This document shows positions 17,377 to 26,100 of a DNA stretch of 64,000 nucleotides, one piece after another. Both the position numbers and the translations under genes were made by a program. The stretch covers positions 992,001-1,056,000 of the forward strand of contig OY970165.1 in the NCBI GenBank assembly GCA_963706605.1. Reading direction: 5' to 3'. The stretch is from VRUE01 sp963706605. GTDB lineage: Bacteria > Actinomycetota > Thermoleophilia > Solirubrobacterales > 70-9. A model generated the notes under the pieces. It was not told where the DNA came from, searched no databases, and saw only the letters and a list, made by a program, of their open reading frames with translations. Positions within the stretch are counted from its first letter, which is position 1, and each line of letters starts with the position of its first letter.

Positions 17377-17766
17377 TTAAGTCTGAGCAGCCCTTTTTCG
17401 TGCCTGGAGGATCGAGGCCGCTTCGCCCGACTCGGCGACGTAACCGTCCTTCTCGGGCTCGAGCGGCAGGCCCGCCTCGGCCCAGCCGACGACCCCCTCG
17501 CTCAGCTTCGCCGCGTCAAAGCCGGCCTCGGTGAGCGCCTCGGTCGCCATCGTCGAGCGGTTGCCCCCACGGCAGTAAAGGACGACCGGACGGTCCCTGT
17601 CGATCTCCCCGGTCCGCTCGGCCAGCTCGGCCAGCGGCAGGTGGGTGGCACCGGCGATCCGGCCCGCCTCCCACTCATGGTCGGCACGCACGTCGATCAG
17701 CTGAGCGCCCTCCTCGACCAGTTTCTGCGCCTCCTCGCGCGAGACTTCCTTCGTCTCGTCTGCCAT
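17377..17766 (-). CDS. Rhodanese-like sulfurtransferase
   Basis: 129 residues, a single rhodanese domain. The active-site loop is YCRGGNRS with C65; LIDVRADHEWEAGRIAGATHLPL is the domain start pattern and GVVGWAEAGLPLE the end. It has about 25 extra residues at the C-terminus. Such domains carry persulfide on the loop cysteine. It sits 39 bases upstream of the sulfite reductase gene on the same strand and starts on the base after the dodecin stop, so a role in handling reduced sulfur from the pathway is likely but inferred. Confidence 0.9.
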   Translation of the reverse strand: MADETKEVSREEAQKLVEEGAQLIDVRADHEWEAGRIAGATHLPLAELAERTGEIDRDRPVVLYCRGGNRSTMATEALTEAGFDAAKLSEGVVGWAEAGLPLEPEKDGYVAESGEAASILQARKRAAQT

Positions 17767-17976
17767 CTAATCGACCTCGGTCCCCTCGACCAGGAAGGCG
17801 ACCCGCACGTGGGCGCGGTACTCATCCAGGTTCTCACCCCGGATCCCGGTCGAGACGATGTCGACGGCGCGGACGTTGCGCAGCGTGCCCTGCGCCTGGG
17901 CGAGCGCCTGTTTCGCCGCGTCGTCGGTCGACGTCTTCGAGCTGCCGACCAGCTCGATGATCTTCACGACAGCCAT
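17767..17976 (-). CDS. Dodecin flavin-binding protein
   Basis: 69 residues, standard dodecin length. The sequence follows the family closely: VVKIIELVGSSKTSTDDAAKQAL, then RNVRAVDIVSTGI and YRAHVRVAFLVEGTE. Dodecins assemble into hollow dodecamers that store flavin and keep it from photochemical damage. A strong ribosome site (GAAGGGGG) lies upstream inside the end of the preceding small gene, which it overlaps by 13 bases. The rhodanese gene starts on the next base, so the three small genes are almost certainly one transcript. Confidence 0.93.
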   Translation of the reverse strand: MAVVKIIELVGSSKTSTDDAAKQALAQAQGTLRNVRAVDIVSTGIRGENLDEYRAHVRVAFLVEGTEVD

Positions 17977-18161
17977 TCGAATCCCCCTTCTCGGTGCTCC
18001 CGCACCTTCTCCTTGGCGCCAACCCCCTCGACCAGCGCGGCGCGCTGCCAGGAGCTGGTCGCGGCATCGACCGCCTCCGCCGCCGAAGCCGTCTCCAGGC
18101 GGAACCGCTCAACCGCCGCGGCGATAGCTGCGGCCTCGTCAGGGTTCGGGGTCGGGTCCAT
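17964..18161 (-). CDS. Small protein, possibly acyl-CoA carboxylase epsilon-like
   Basis: 65 residues, MDPTPNPDEAAAIAAAVERF at the start, then SSWQRAALVEGV near residues 37-48. The pattern of an EAAAIAAA helix followed by a W+xAA segment recalls the short epsilon subunits of actinobacterial acyl-CoA carboxylases, but the similarity is loose. The gene is real to judge from its tight overlap (13 bases) with dodecin and its own in-frame start. It is the first gene of the minus-strand run leading to sulfate assimilation. Function not established. Confidence 0.5.
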   Translation of the reverse strand: MDPTPNPDEAAAIAAAVERFRLETASAAEAVDAATSSWQRAALVEGVGAKEKVREHREGGFEWLS

Positions 18162-18196
18162 GCTCGAAGCCTACCCTGGCCCCTTCCGCTCACCCT

Positions 18197-18898
18197 CTAC
18201 CGATACAAGACCACGTAAAACGGCTCTTTGACCCGGCTGCCGGCGTTGAAGGTCTGCACCTCGACCTGGGGAGCGGGACAGTCCCCGGTGCCACCGATCG
18301 TGACGAAGGTGGCCACCGTGCCGCTGACGGTGTAGCGGGGGGTGACCTGGGCTCCCCTGGGGGAAAAGCCCGCAACCGAGACGCAGTAGATGCCGCCTTC
18401 TTTGCCCTGGGTGACCGTGATCGCTCCCTTGGACTGAGCCGTATCGACGTTCCCTTCCTGGCTGACCGCGGCAAAGGCGACCGGGTTCGCAGATTCGGCA
18501 AAGGTCGAGGTATCTGCGGCGTGGGCGCTCGGCACCTGGGAGAGGGTCGACTCGTTCACCTGAGCGCCTCCGACTGCGTCGTTAGCGATCTTCTCGGTGG
18601 AGACCGCTCCGTTTGAGAGCTTTTGGTTGGTGACTGAAGCGTTGGCGAGTTTTGCTTCCTTGACGGCCCCGCCCGCGATCTTGCCGCTCTTCACCGCGTT
18701 GGCTTCGATCTTCGGCGCGGTGACGGCGTGCTTTCTGATCTTGTCTGCGGTTACCGCTCCGGGTCGCAGCTGCTTGGCGCCGATCGACTTCGGCGGGAGC
18801 TGGCTGACGGCGTATGCCGTTGCTCCTCCCAGGGCCAAGAACAAAGCCAGGGTCGAGACGACGTTTGCGTAGCTGAGTCGCTTTGAGAGTTGCTTCAT
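18197..18898 (-). CDS. Secreted repeat protein of the Solirubrobacterales MKQLSKRLSYANVV type
   Basis: 233 residues. The N-terminus MKQLSKRLSYANVVSTLALF starts a signal peptide (residues 1-30, ending TAYAVSQ). Residues about 38-112 are nine or so short repeats of the form AVxxxKIxxx (AVTADKI, AVTAPKI, AVKSGKI, AVKEAKL, ASVTNQKL, AVSTEKI), which should form a repetitive beta or coiled rod. The C-terminal about 100 residues form a small beta domain with two cysteines. It starts 3 bases after the stop of the preceding secreted-protein gene and is the last gene of the four-gene secreted operon. I associate this leader and repeat style with Thermoleophilia; function unknown. Confidence 0.75.
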   Translation of the reverse strand: MKQLSKRLSYANVVSTLALFLALGGATAYAVSQLPPKSIGAKQLRPGAVTADKIRKHAVTAPKIEANAVKSGKIAGGAVKEAKLANASVTNQKLSNGAVSTEKIANDAVGGAQVNESTLSQVPSAHAADTSTFAESANPVAFAAVSQEGNVDTAQSKGAITVTQGKEGGIYCVSVAGFSPRGAQVTPRYTVSGTVATFVTIGGTGDCPAPQVEVQTFNAGSRVKEPFYVVLYR

Positions 18899-18901
18899 GG
18901 T

Positions 18902-19678
18902 CTATCCCTTCGCCTTGCAGCTTCTGTTCAGGGTCGCGGTCAGGGTCTTGCCTCCGACGAAGGCAAAGGAGGTTTTGACGAGGGGAAAGAGGGCTCCGGG
19001 GAATCCCTTCGGAGCAGGGCATCCTGCGGAGAGGAAGCTCCGCTTCTTGCCGTGGACCGAGTAGGTCCTGCCCAACTTCAGGTCAAGCCCGGTGACGTAT
19101 CCCCATTCCCCCGTGGCTTCGGGCAGGGAGGCGTGCATCACGGTGCCGAACATCCCGCCTTTGTGGGAGATCGTCAAAGGAAGGACGTAGGAGGTCGGGA
19201 CCGGCTTGGTGCCGTAGATGTGGGCGAAGATCACCGACTGTCCCCTGAGCACTCCGCTGAAGGCCAATACCTTCCCCTCGGAGGGAAAGGGGGACTGCTC
19301 GGGGAAGCGGACGTTTGCCGAGAAGTGGCCTTCTCCGATCAAGGAGGGTTCACAAGCAAGCAGCGCCTCCTGGGTGGTCGAGGGGTCGATGTGGCCCAAC
19401 CTGCAACGGGGCAGGCCTGCGAGGTCGAGCTTGCCCGCTTTGTTGAAGGCGAAGCTGACCTGCTCAAGCTGGGGTGGGGGAGCGCTTGGGGAGGTGGAGG
19501 AGATGTGGCCGCCGATCGAGACCTTGATCGGCGCTGTTCCGTGCCGTGGCAGCCTGGTCGGTGAGAGCGTGCCGCTGAGCGCCACCCGGATGGTCCCCTT
19601 CTGGACCAGCTCCGCGCCCACCTGCGGGGCCGCTGCCAAAAGGGCAGCGGCCAATACTGCGCTTACCGCCCGCTTCAA
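18902..19678 (-). CDS. Secreted protein with conserved Cys/GEG/FPEQ framework
   Basis: 258 residues, starting at TTG 19678, whose last two bases lie in the stop of the upstream gene (TTGA overlap). This start is preferred because it begins a clean signal peptide (MKRAVSAVLAAALLAAAPQVGA). The mature protein has C92, C109, GEG at 115-117 and FPEQ at 125-128, then LGRTYS, GKK, a CP pair and a final NRSC. The same residues at the same spacing (Cys to Cys 17, Cys to FPEQ 16) recur in the two paralogous secreted proteins at 51105 and 52073. Unknown function. Third gene of the four-gene secreted operon. Confidence 0.75.
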   Translation of the reverse strand: MKRAVSAVLAAALLAAAPQVGAELVQKGTIRVALSGTLSPTRLPRHGTAPIKVSIGGHISSTSPSAPPPQLEQVSFAFNKAGKLDLAGLPRCRLGHIDPSTTQEALLACEPSLIGEGHFSANVRFPEQSPFPSEGKVLAFSGVLRGQSVIFAHIYGTKPVPTSYVLPLTISHKGGMFGTVMHASLPEATGEWGYVTGLDLKLGRTYSVHGKKRSFLSAGCPAPKGFPGALFPLVKTSFAFVGGKTLTATLNRSCKAKG

Positions 19679-22600
19679 CGTCGTTTGGCTTTCCGCTGGG
19701 CTTTGCAGGAAGCCTTGAGGGTGGGGGTCAGGGTGGCTTCCTTGCCGTTTTGGCCTTTGAATTCGGCGTTGATCTTGTAGTCGTGGGCGCAGATGTTTCT
19801 GCTGTTGACGAGCAGGCCCTTCTTGCCGCCCTGCATCGTGATCGTGAAGCTTTCGACCGGGGCGTCTGGGATCTGTTCGAAGTTGGCCCTGATCCCGCCT
19901 TTGATCGAGTCGATCCTGCCGACGACTTCGACGTTGACGATGCCGTGCAGGTCTGCGACCAAGTCGGGCAGGTTGTGGTTTGAAGACCGCAGGTAGACCG
20001 GTCCCTGCAGTTCTTCTTCGAGCAAGGGGGTCTTTGCCACGGCGTGGCCGTAGATCGATCCCGCCGGGCACTGTTCCCCGTTGCCGCCGCCGGCGGCGAA
20101 CTGCACGCGGGTGCAGATCGTCCTGATGTGCGCCTGGTCGAGGAACTCAGAGCGCGGCAGCGTGACCACGGCTCCCCTCACGTTGGCATCGCCTTCTCTG
20201 GCTTTGAAGACACCCCTGAACTTCGGATGGGCTCCTCTGTGCGTTCCGCCGAAGAGACGGGTTTCGAGCCTTGGCTTGAAGCCCAAGGAGGCGCAGTCAG
20301 CTGCCTGGAAGCGGCTTCCTCCCTGCTTTGATTTGCCTTCGGAGGAGAACAGGGTTCCGGTCAAGGCGAACGGTTCGCAGTTGGTCGGGTTCAAGGTGAA
20401 GTGGTTTCTGTTCAGGTGGACCTGAATGTCTCTGACTCTGACTGGAACACCCTTGAAGATCAGGGGCAGCGGGTCGGTGACGAGATGTAGTTCCGCGGTC
20501 TTGGGGTTGACGTAGCCGGGGGCCCTGGTGACGATCACGCCGAGGTCGAAGGGTCCGGCGATCGCCGGGACTATCGCCACGCCGCTCACCGGCGCTCCTT
20601 TGTAGGGGCCGGCTAGGTAGACCTTGCCTTTGACGTAGGTCAATACCTGGCCTACACCGGCGCCGGCGTCGACCGACCCGACCAGGCTCGATGCCGGACA
20701 GCTCGGCGAGTTGACCTCTTCGGTGCCGGTTCTGCCCGGAGTCGCCGCCGCGGCGATCGCCGCGTCTGAGCAGCGGCCGACGCCCTTAAGCGATGCCAGA
20801 AGGCCCGGAGGCGCGGTTCCTTCGACCCCCGATAGCTCCTGGTCGAAGTCGGTGCGCTGCAGGCGCAGCTCCATCGGCGAGTAGGAGCCGGCTGCGTTGT
20901 TGACCGTGCCGCCGGAGAGCGCCGGGTCAAAGGGCCGTTCCGTCGGGCTCTTGAAGCAGGGTGAGCCGTCGGGGTTCTGGGTGATCTCGTAGTTGCTGTT
21001 GACCGTGTGGGGGGTGGTGGGATCGTGCCAGGAGTAGAAGGTCGCTTCGATCGTCTTGGTGCCGCAGGTCTGCGGGTTTACCAATCCGGCTCTGAGGCCA
21101 CCCTTCAGGCTCATCTGCATATCGGAGACCGGGAACTGGGGCAGGTCTTCGAAGGTGGTCGTGATCTGCCCGGTCTTTGGGTCGAGGTCGACCCTGCCCG
21201 GGATCTTGACCAAGATCCCTCGGTTCGGTTCCTGGATCACCAGGTAGAGCGAGAGGAAGTTGTGGAAGGGGTTGTCGTTTTGCTTGGCGATGTAGACGAA
21301 GCCTTCGGGCTGTTCGTTGATCGGCAAAAGCGGCGTGTGCAGGATCAGGGTCCCGTACTGGGAGCTGGCCGGGCAGGTGACCGGGGAATCGGTGCCGAGC
21401 CCGATCTGGGCCGGCGAGCAGGATCCCAGCCCCTGGGCGGCGGCCGGGTTGACCGTCATCCCCTGGGGGAAGGTGACCACCGCTTCCTTCATCGGCGGCG
21501 TCGCGATCCCCTGCACGTCGCCGTTTTGGGCATAGAGCCTGGTGGCGTCGCTTACTTCGTCGCTTCGCAGCGGCACCTTGAGGTGGACGTCGAGCCCGGT
21601 CGAGGCCCCGGCGTCCCTGGAGGTCGGCTCCAGGGCGATGTCGGGTTTGAAGCGGAACCTGAGGTCATCGCAGCCTTCGACGTTGAGCGGGTTGCTGCCC
21701 TCTTCGACCGGCGTGAATTTCCCGAGATCGTTGTAGGAGTCGGCGCGGATGCGGGCGGCGCCGTTGTCAAAGCCGCAGTCGCTCGGGTTGGTCAGCAGGG
21801 GGCGGATAACGGCGCCGTAGTGGGCGCCCACTACCGGGTCGGTCCCGGGATTGCCGTTGAAAAAGCGCGTCTTGTCGTGAGCGGGGTCACCGGGCACACC
21901 CCAGAAGGTGACCTCACTGCCCCGCACCTCAATCTGATCGGAGATGTTCGGGGTCACCGTCTTGATCGCGTAGTTCTGGGCCGGATCGAGGTTGGGGTAG
22001 ATGTGGGCCTGGACCAGCCCACCCACGAAAAAGGCGAAATCGGCGGGAACGCCCCTCGGCGGCTTCAAGTTGTAGATCGGAACCCGCGTAAGAGACGCCG
22101 CGGGGTCTTTGCCGGCCGAAAGCGACCCTTCCCCATGCTTGCGGGTTCCGTTGCCAAACCAGATATTCAGGTAGCCCACCTGGGTGTCGGGCGGGCACTG
22201 CGTCGAGCTCAGCGTCGTCCCCTGTTTGACGAACTCAATCGGGTCACACTTCGGCGTTGCCTCGGGGTTGCCGACAACTCCGCGCGGCAAGGTCACCTCC
22301 ACGTCCGCGAGGCGCCCGTGCGGGGTCGTGTAGCGAAAGTGATCTTCGGGGTCCACCCCGGTCGACTCCGTGACGTCGAAGTTGACCCGCAACTCGAAGG
22401 GCCGGTCGCCGGCCTGGCGGATCGGGGCGCCGAAGGGGAATTCGCCGGAGTAGAGATCTGCTTCAAAGCTGCCCGGAACCAGCCCGAATTCCGACGGGGT
22501 GGCGCTGAAGGTAACCGGGTCGACGTCGCTCACCGCCTGGGCAGCGCCGCCGCCGGAGACGGTCGCCGTGTTGGTGCCGACCCCGGTGGCGCCGCTGTCG

Positions 22601-23085
22601 ATGGCCACGTTGATGTAGAGGACGGGCATGAAACCGGTCGGCTTCGGGGTGAAGCCGCTGTCCCCGTGAAAGGGGCCGAATTGCCCCCCTGGAGCAGGCG
22701 CCAGTTCGGCGACTTTCGCGCTCGGCAGCGTACAGCTCAGCGTGCCGGTTCCGGCGCCCGAGCAGAAGGTCGAGAGGTCGAAATGGGTCTTTGCGTTTAC
22801 CCATTCGATCGAGTTGATGCTGACCCCGGCCGGAAGCTGATCGCTGATCGTCAGCGGTTCCGCGCCGGTTTCATCTCCGTCGTTGCGGATGTAGAGGAAG
22901 AACTGGCCTTCCCCACCGGGCTGAAGGTAGGTGTCACCCCAGTTGGCCTTGACGGCATAGGCCGGGCCCGAGGCAGCGCGTGCCAGGGGCGCCATGCCCA
23001 GGACACAGAGGGCGGCAACGACGGCGCAGAGGACTGCTCGGTGCGGTCCGCGGTGGGCGGGCGCGCTGGTCTTCTTCTCGCTCAT
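19675..23085 (-). CDS. Large secreted protein with N-terminal DUF11-like domain
   Basis: 1136 residues from ATG 23085, with GGGAG about 10 bases upstream; a longer frame back to 23220 overlaps the previous gene and is not protein-like. A signal peptide covers residues about 1-38 (AVLCAVVAALCVLGMAPLARA). Residues about 40-190 resemble DUF11/surface beta domains (IRNDGDETGAEPLTISDQLP). The rest is a string of related beta segments that repeat phrases such as VxxPxGxxVNPxxA, CPxxSxxG, GxVYxA or GPVYLRSS, NPxTC and GGLRAxxVNPQTC, each about 200-250 residues and rich in paired cysteines, ending in a basic tail. It reads as an extracellular rod of repeated domains. Second gene of the secreted operon, 33 bases after the NHL/FN3 gene. 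No enzymatic motif seen. Confidence 0.75.
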   Translation of the reverse strand: MSEKKTSAPAHRGPHRAVLCAVVAALCVLGMAPLARAASGPAYAVKANWGDTYLQPGGEGQFFLYIRNDGDETGAEPLTISDQLPAGVSINSIEWVNAKTHFDLSTFCSGAGTGTLSCTLPSAKVAELAPAPGGQFGPFHGDSGFTPKPTGFMPVLYINVAIDSGATGVGTNTATVSGGGAAQAVSDVDPVTFSATPSEFGLVPGSFEADLYSGEFPFGAPIRQAGDRPFELRVNFDVTESTGVDPEDHFRYTTPHGRLADVEVTLPRGVVGNPEATPKCDPIEFVKQGTTLSSTQCPPDTQVGYLNIWFGNGTRKHGEGSLSAGKDPAASLTRVPIYNLKPPRGVPADFAFFVGGLVQAHIYPNLDPAQNYAIKTVTPNISDQIEVRGSEVTFWGVPGDPAHDKTRFFNGNPGTDPVVGAHYGAVIRPLLTNPSDCGFDNGAARIRADSYNDLGKFTPVEEGSNPLNVEGCDDLRFRFKPDIALEPTSRDAGASTGLDVHLKVPLRSDEVSDATRLYAQNGDVQGIATPPMKEAVVTFPQGMTVNPAAAQGLGSCSPAQIGLGTDSPVTCPASSQYGTLILHTPLLPINEQPEGFVYIAKQNDNPFHNFLSLYLVIQEPNRGILVKIPGRVDLDPKTGQITTTFEDLPQFPVSDMQMSLKGGLRAGLVNPQTCGTKTIEATFYSWHDPTTPHTVNSNYEITQNPDGSPCFKSPTERPFDPALSGGTVNNAAGSYSPMELRLQRTDFDQELSGVEGTAPPGLLASLKGVGRCSDAAIAAAATPGRTGTEEVNSPSCPASSLVGSVDAGAGVGQVLTYVKGKVYLAGPYKGAPVSGVAIVPAIAGPFDLGVIVTRAPGYVNPKTAELHLVTDPLPLIFKGVPVRVRDIQVHLNRNHFTLNPTNCEPFALTGTLFSSEGKSKQGGSRFQAADCASLGFKPRLETRLFGGTHRGAHPKFRGVFKAREGDANVRGAVVTLPRSEFLDQAHIRTICTRVQFAAGGGNGEQCPAGSIYGHAVAKTPLLEEELQGPVYLRSSNHNLPDLVADLHGIVNVEVVGRIDSIKGGIRANFEQIPDAPVESFTITMQGGKKGLLVNSRNICAHDYKINAEFKGQNGKEATLTPTLKASCKAQRKAKRR

Positions 23086-23117
23086 GGCTTTGCTCTCCCT
23101 GTTCCGCCGGCGGGCAA

Positions 23118-26100
23118 TCACTTTGCCCTCCCCGTGTTGTCGTGGGCATTCGCAATTCGTGCCTGCCTCTTGTGTTTCCTCACGCAGTGGCGTCTTGCCT
23201 GACCACGCTTGTGCGCGCATGGGCGCCGCTTGTGTACCTGCGGCGCCACGTTGCCGTGCCCGCTGAACCCCGCGCTTGCGGTCGTGGCGCCCTCCGGAGC
23301 CGCCTGCAACGGCCCCTGACAGGAGTCCCCGCTGCAGGGAGCAGGTGACGTCGGCCGCGGAAAGCCGCCGCCGACCCGCGCGTCATAGATGTTGACGAGC
23401 CCGTCGTGCTCGTATCCCGTAACCGGGGTGGGCGCCGCGACGGAGAAGAAGATGTCACTTCCGTCCGCGTCCACGCCCAGCACCTTGACCGCGGATGCGC
23501 TGCCCGCACCCCACTGCGGGTATTTCGATTCGCCGTCGCTGATCAACCTGAGCGAGCCGCGATACCACTCATACCCGTCGGGAGCCCCGTTGATGTCTTC
23601 GGCAAGCAGCGGCCCGCCGCTCACGAAGGCGATCGTTTCCCCGTCGGCGGAGAGGGCGAAGTTACTGTCGGTGCCGCCCGTGGTGAGACCGCCTCGCCTG
23701 CACGACACGCACTCGAGGCTGCCATCGCGATCGTCATAGCGGTAAAGCTCGTTGCATGGGTGATCATGGCCCCCCCCGGTGCTCAGGCATTCCGCAGTGA
23801 TCGCGTCTTCCGTCAGCAGGTTTTCGGAGGAGCGGAAGACGAGGACGTTGCCGTCGCTGGAGATTCGGGCGGAATTTTCGTCCAAAAGATCGTTTTCCCT
23901 GTCGTGTGGCGTCGCGACGTAGCGCAGCTCGCCGCCGCTCACCACATACAGGTTGTACTCGCCGTCAACACCCTCCCCTGGAATCAGCTGTCTTGGCGAC
24001 TCGAAGTAGAGGTGTGAGGAGTCATCCGATACGAGCGTGTGGAGCGAGCCGCCGTTGTAGGTGGTTATTCCCGCGTCGGGGACCACACAGGTGAGGCAGG
24101 TCAAGCCGGAGCCTTCATCCCAGCGGTAGACATCCCCGTTCGAATTGGTGTCTTCGCCATTCAGCTCATCCCTGGAGACGAGGAAGGCGCTCCGGCCATC
24201 CGGGGTCGCACGGATGAACTCGACGCTCGACGTTATGGCCGGTGCGATCTCGGTGGTGGTGTCGGTTTCGCGGTTGCGGACGTAGAGGTTCAGCCTTCCG
24301 TTGCAGGTGTTCCCCGCGGACTCGAAGAAGACACGGGAGGCATCGGTTGTCGCGAGCCAGTGGTAGCCGGGGTAGTTCTGGGCATGGCCAGCCAGGGCAT
24401 TGCCGACCCCCTTGAAGCCCTCACCGATTGGGATGCCGCAGGCCGGCGGCAGACCGTCGCTCATCAGGCCGACCACTTCGGGGCTGCCGTCGCCGATGTC
24501 TTCGAGCAGGTGCGTATCGCTGTTGACGATCAGGACGTGCTCGAGATCGTCGGTGGCGTCGAAATCCAGACGCGCGAAGTTGCCTCTTTCAGCTTCGACA
24601 GTGGCGAGAAGTTCCTGGTTCTGTTCTGCGTCGAGGCGCGCGTACGTACTCCCGGGCAGAGCCTGAAGCGGTGCGCCGCTCCCGTTGAGGGTGGCGAAGA
24701 GGAAGTGGGAGAAATCCGCGGAGATCGACGCGGGCAGATACTGACGACTGCCGCCACCCACTTGCACCGGGGCCGGGGGGAGCAAGCTGCGCGAGTGCCA
24801 GCCGTCGGCGCCGCGGCCGGCCAGGAACGCATTGGAGGCGCCGCTGGTCCCGCCGGGTGCGCCGCCGGTGACGGTCCACACGAAGCTGTTGCCATCGGCG
24901 GACAGGGGCGGCTGCCCGCTGCCGAGCAGCGGAGGGGTGGCGTTCTGAACCCCCTTGTCGGGGCTGTTGACCAGCTCGATGCCGCGCGCCGGCAGAACGG
25001 TTTCGGCGCTCGTGCGCGTTGTGAAGGTCTTTGCATCACCCTGCGGGGAAGCGGGGCCGCCGCTGTTTTCGGCAAAGAAGCGGTAGCTGTAGGTGGTGTT
25101 CGGCTGGAGGTTGGTGAGCTCGTCGGCGACGACGATCTGCACCCTGGCGCCGCTCGTGTTTTGGCGGTTCGCCAGCGGGATCCAGGTGGCCCCGCCGTCT
25201 TCGCTGTATTCGAAGTGGTAGGTGAGGGGGGCGCCCTCTGGGTTCACCCGAGCGTTGATACGGGCCGTCGTGTCGGTCCTCGGCGCCGCGAAGGCGGTGA
25301 AGACCTGGTCCGGTGCGATCGCCTGGGTGGTGAATTCTTTGGTTTCAGAAGCCGCGGGGCCGAAGCTGTTGGTGGCGCTGATCCGCACGCAGTAATGCTG
25401 ACTGGGAAGCAGGCCGGTGAGGTCTTCGGAGACCGGGCTGGTGACTTCGGATTCGAGGTTTTCCGTGGGCCCTTCGGAGAATTCTGAGGAACAGGCGGGG
25501 TCGGTGCTGATTTCGGTGTGCCACGTCGTGCCGAAGTCTTCCTGGGGGTCGACGGTGCCCGTGACTTTCGCGGTCGTCGTGGTCACCGAGGAAGGCGCGG
25601 CGATCGTCACGGCTGGGGCCGCAGTGGCGGTGGCGGTGGCGAAGGTATCGGCGCTGGAGACCGCCCTCAGGTGGTTTTCGGTGTTGACGCCGACCAGGCG
25701 CACCTGGTAGGTCGTGTTGCCTCTGAGCCCGGTGGCGTTGAAGGAGACCGCGTGTTCTGAGCTGTCTTCGGGCAGGGACTGCGGCGCGGAGGTTTGCGCT
25801 CCAAACCAGCTTTCCCCTTCGCCTTCCTTCCATTCGAAGAAGTAGCTGTTGGGGACGCTCTGCGGGTTGATCTTGCCGTGGAATTTCGCTTTGGAGACCC
25901 CGACTTCGCTGGCTTCGATCGTCGGGTCGGGAACCGTGCCGCTGACCAGCGGCCCGAAGACCTTGACCGTGTTCGAGCTGCCGTCAGAGACGTAGACGCG
26001 ATCGAGGGCCTTGTCGTAGGCGATCCCCTGGCCGTTGCCGATCGCGCCGGAGCCGAAGGTCCCGACGAGCGTGCCCGAGGATTCGTACTCGTTGAAGTCT

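Noticed and set aside
21007..23202. A 731-residue plus-strand frame opposite the DUF11-like gene
   Set aside because: Composition is that of a shadow frame (Arg/Gly/Val/Asp rich) with no motif, while the minus-strand frame has a signal peptide and repeated domains.
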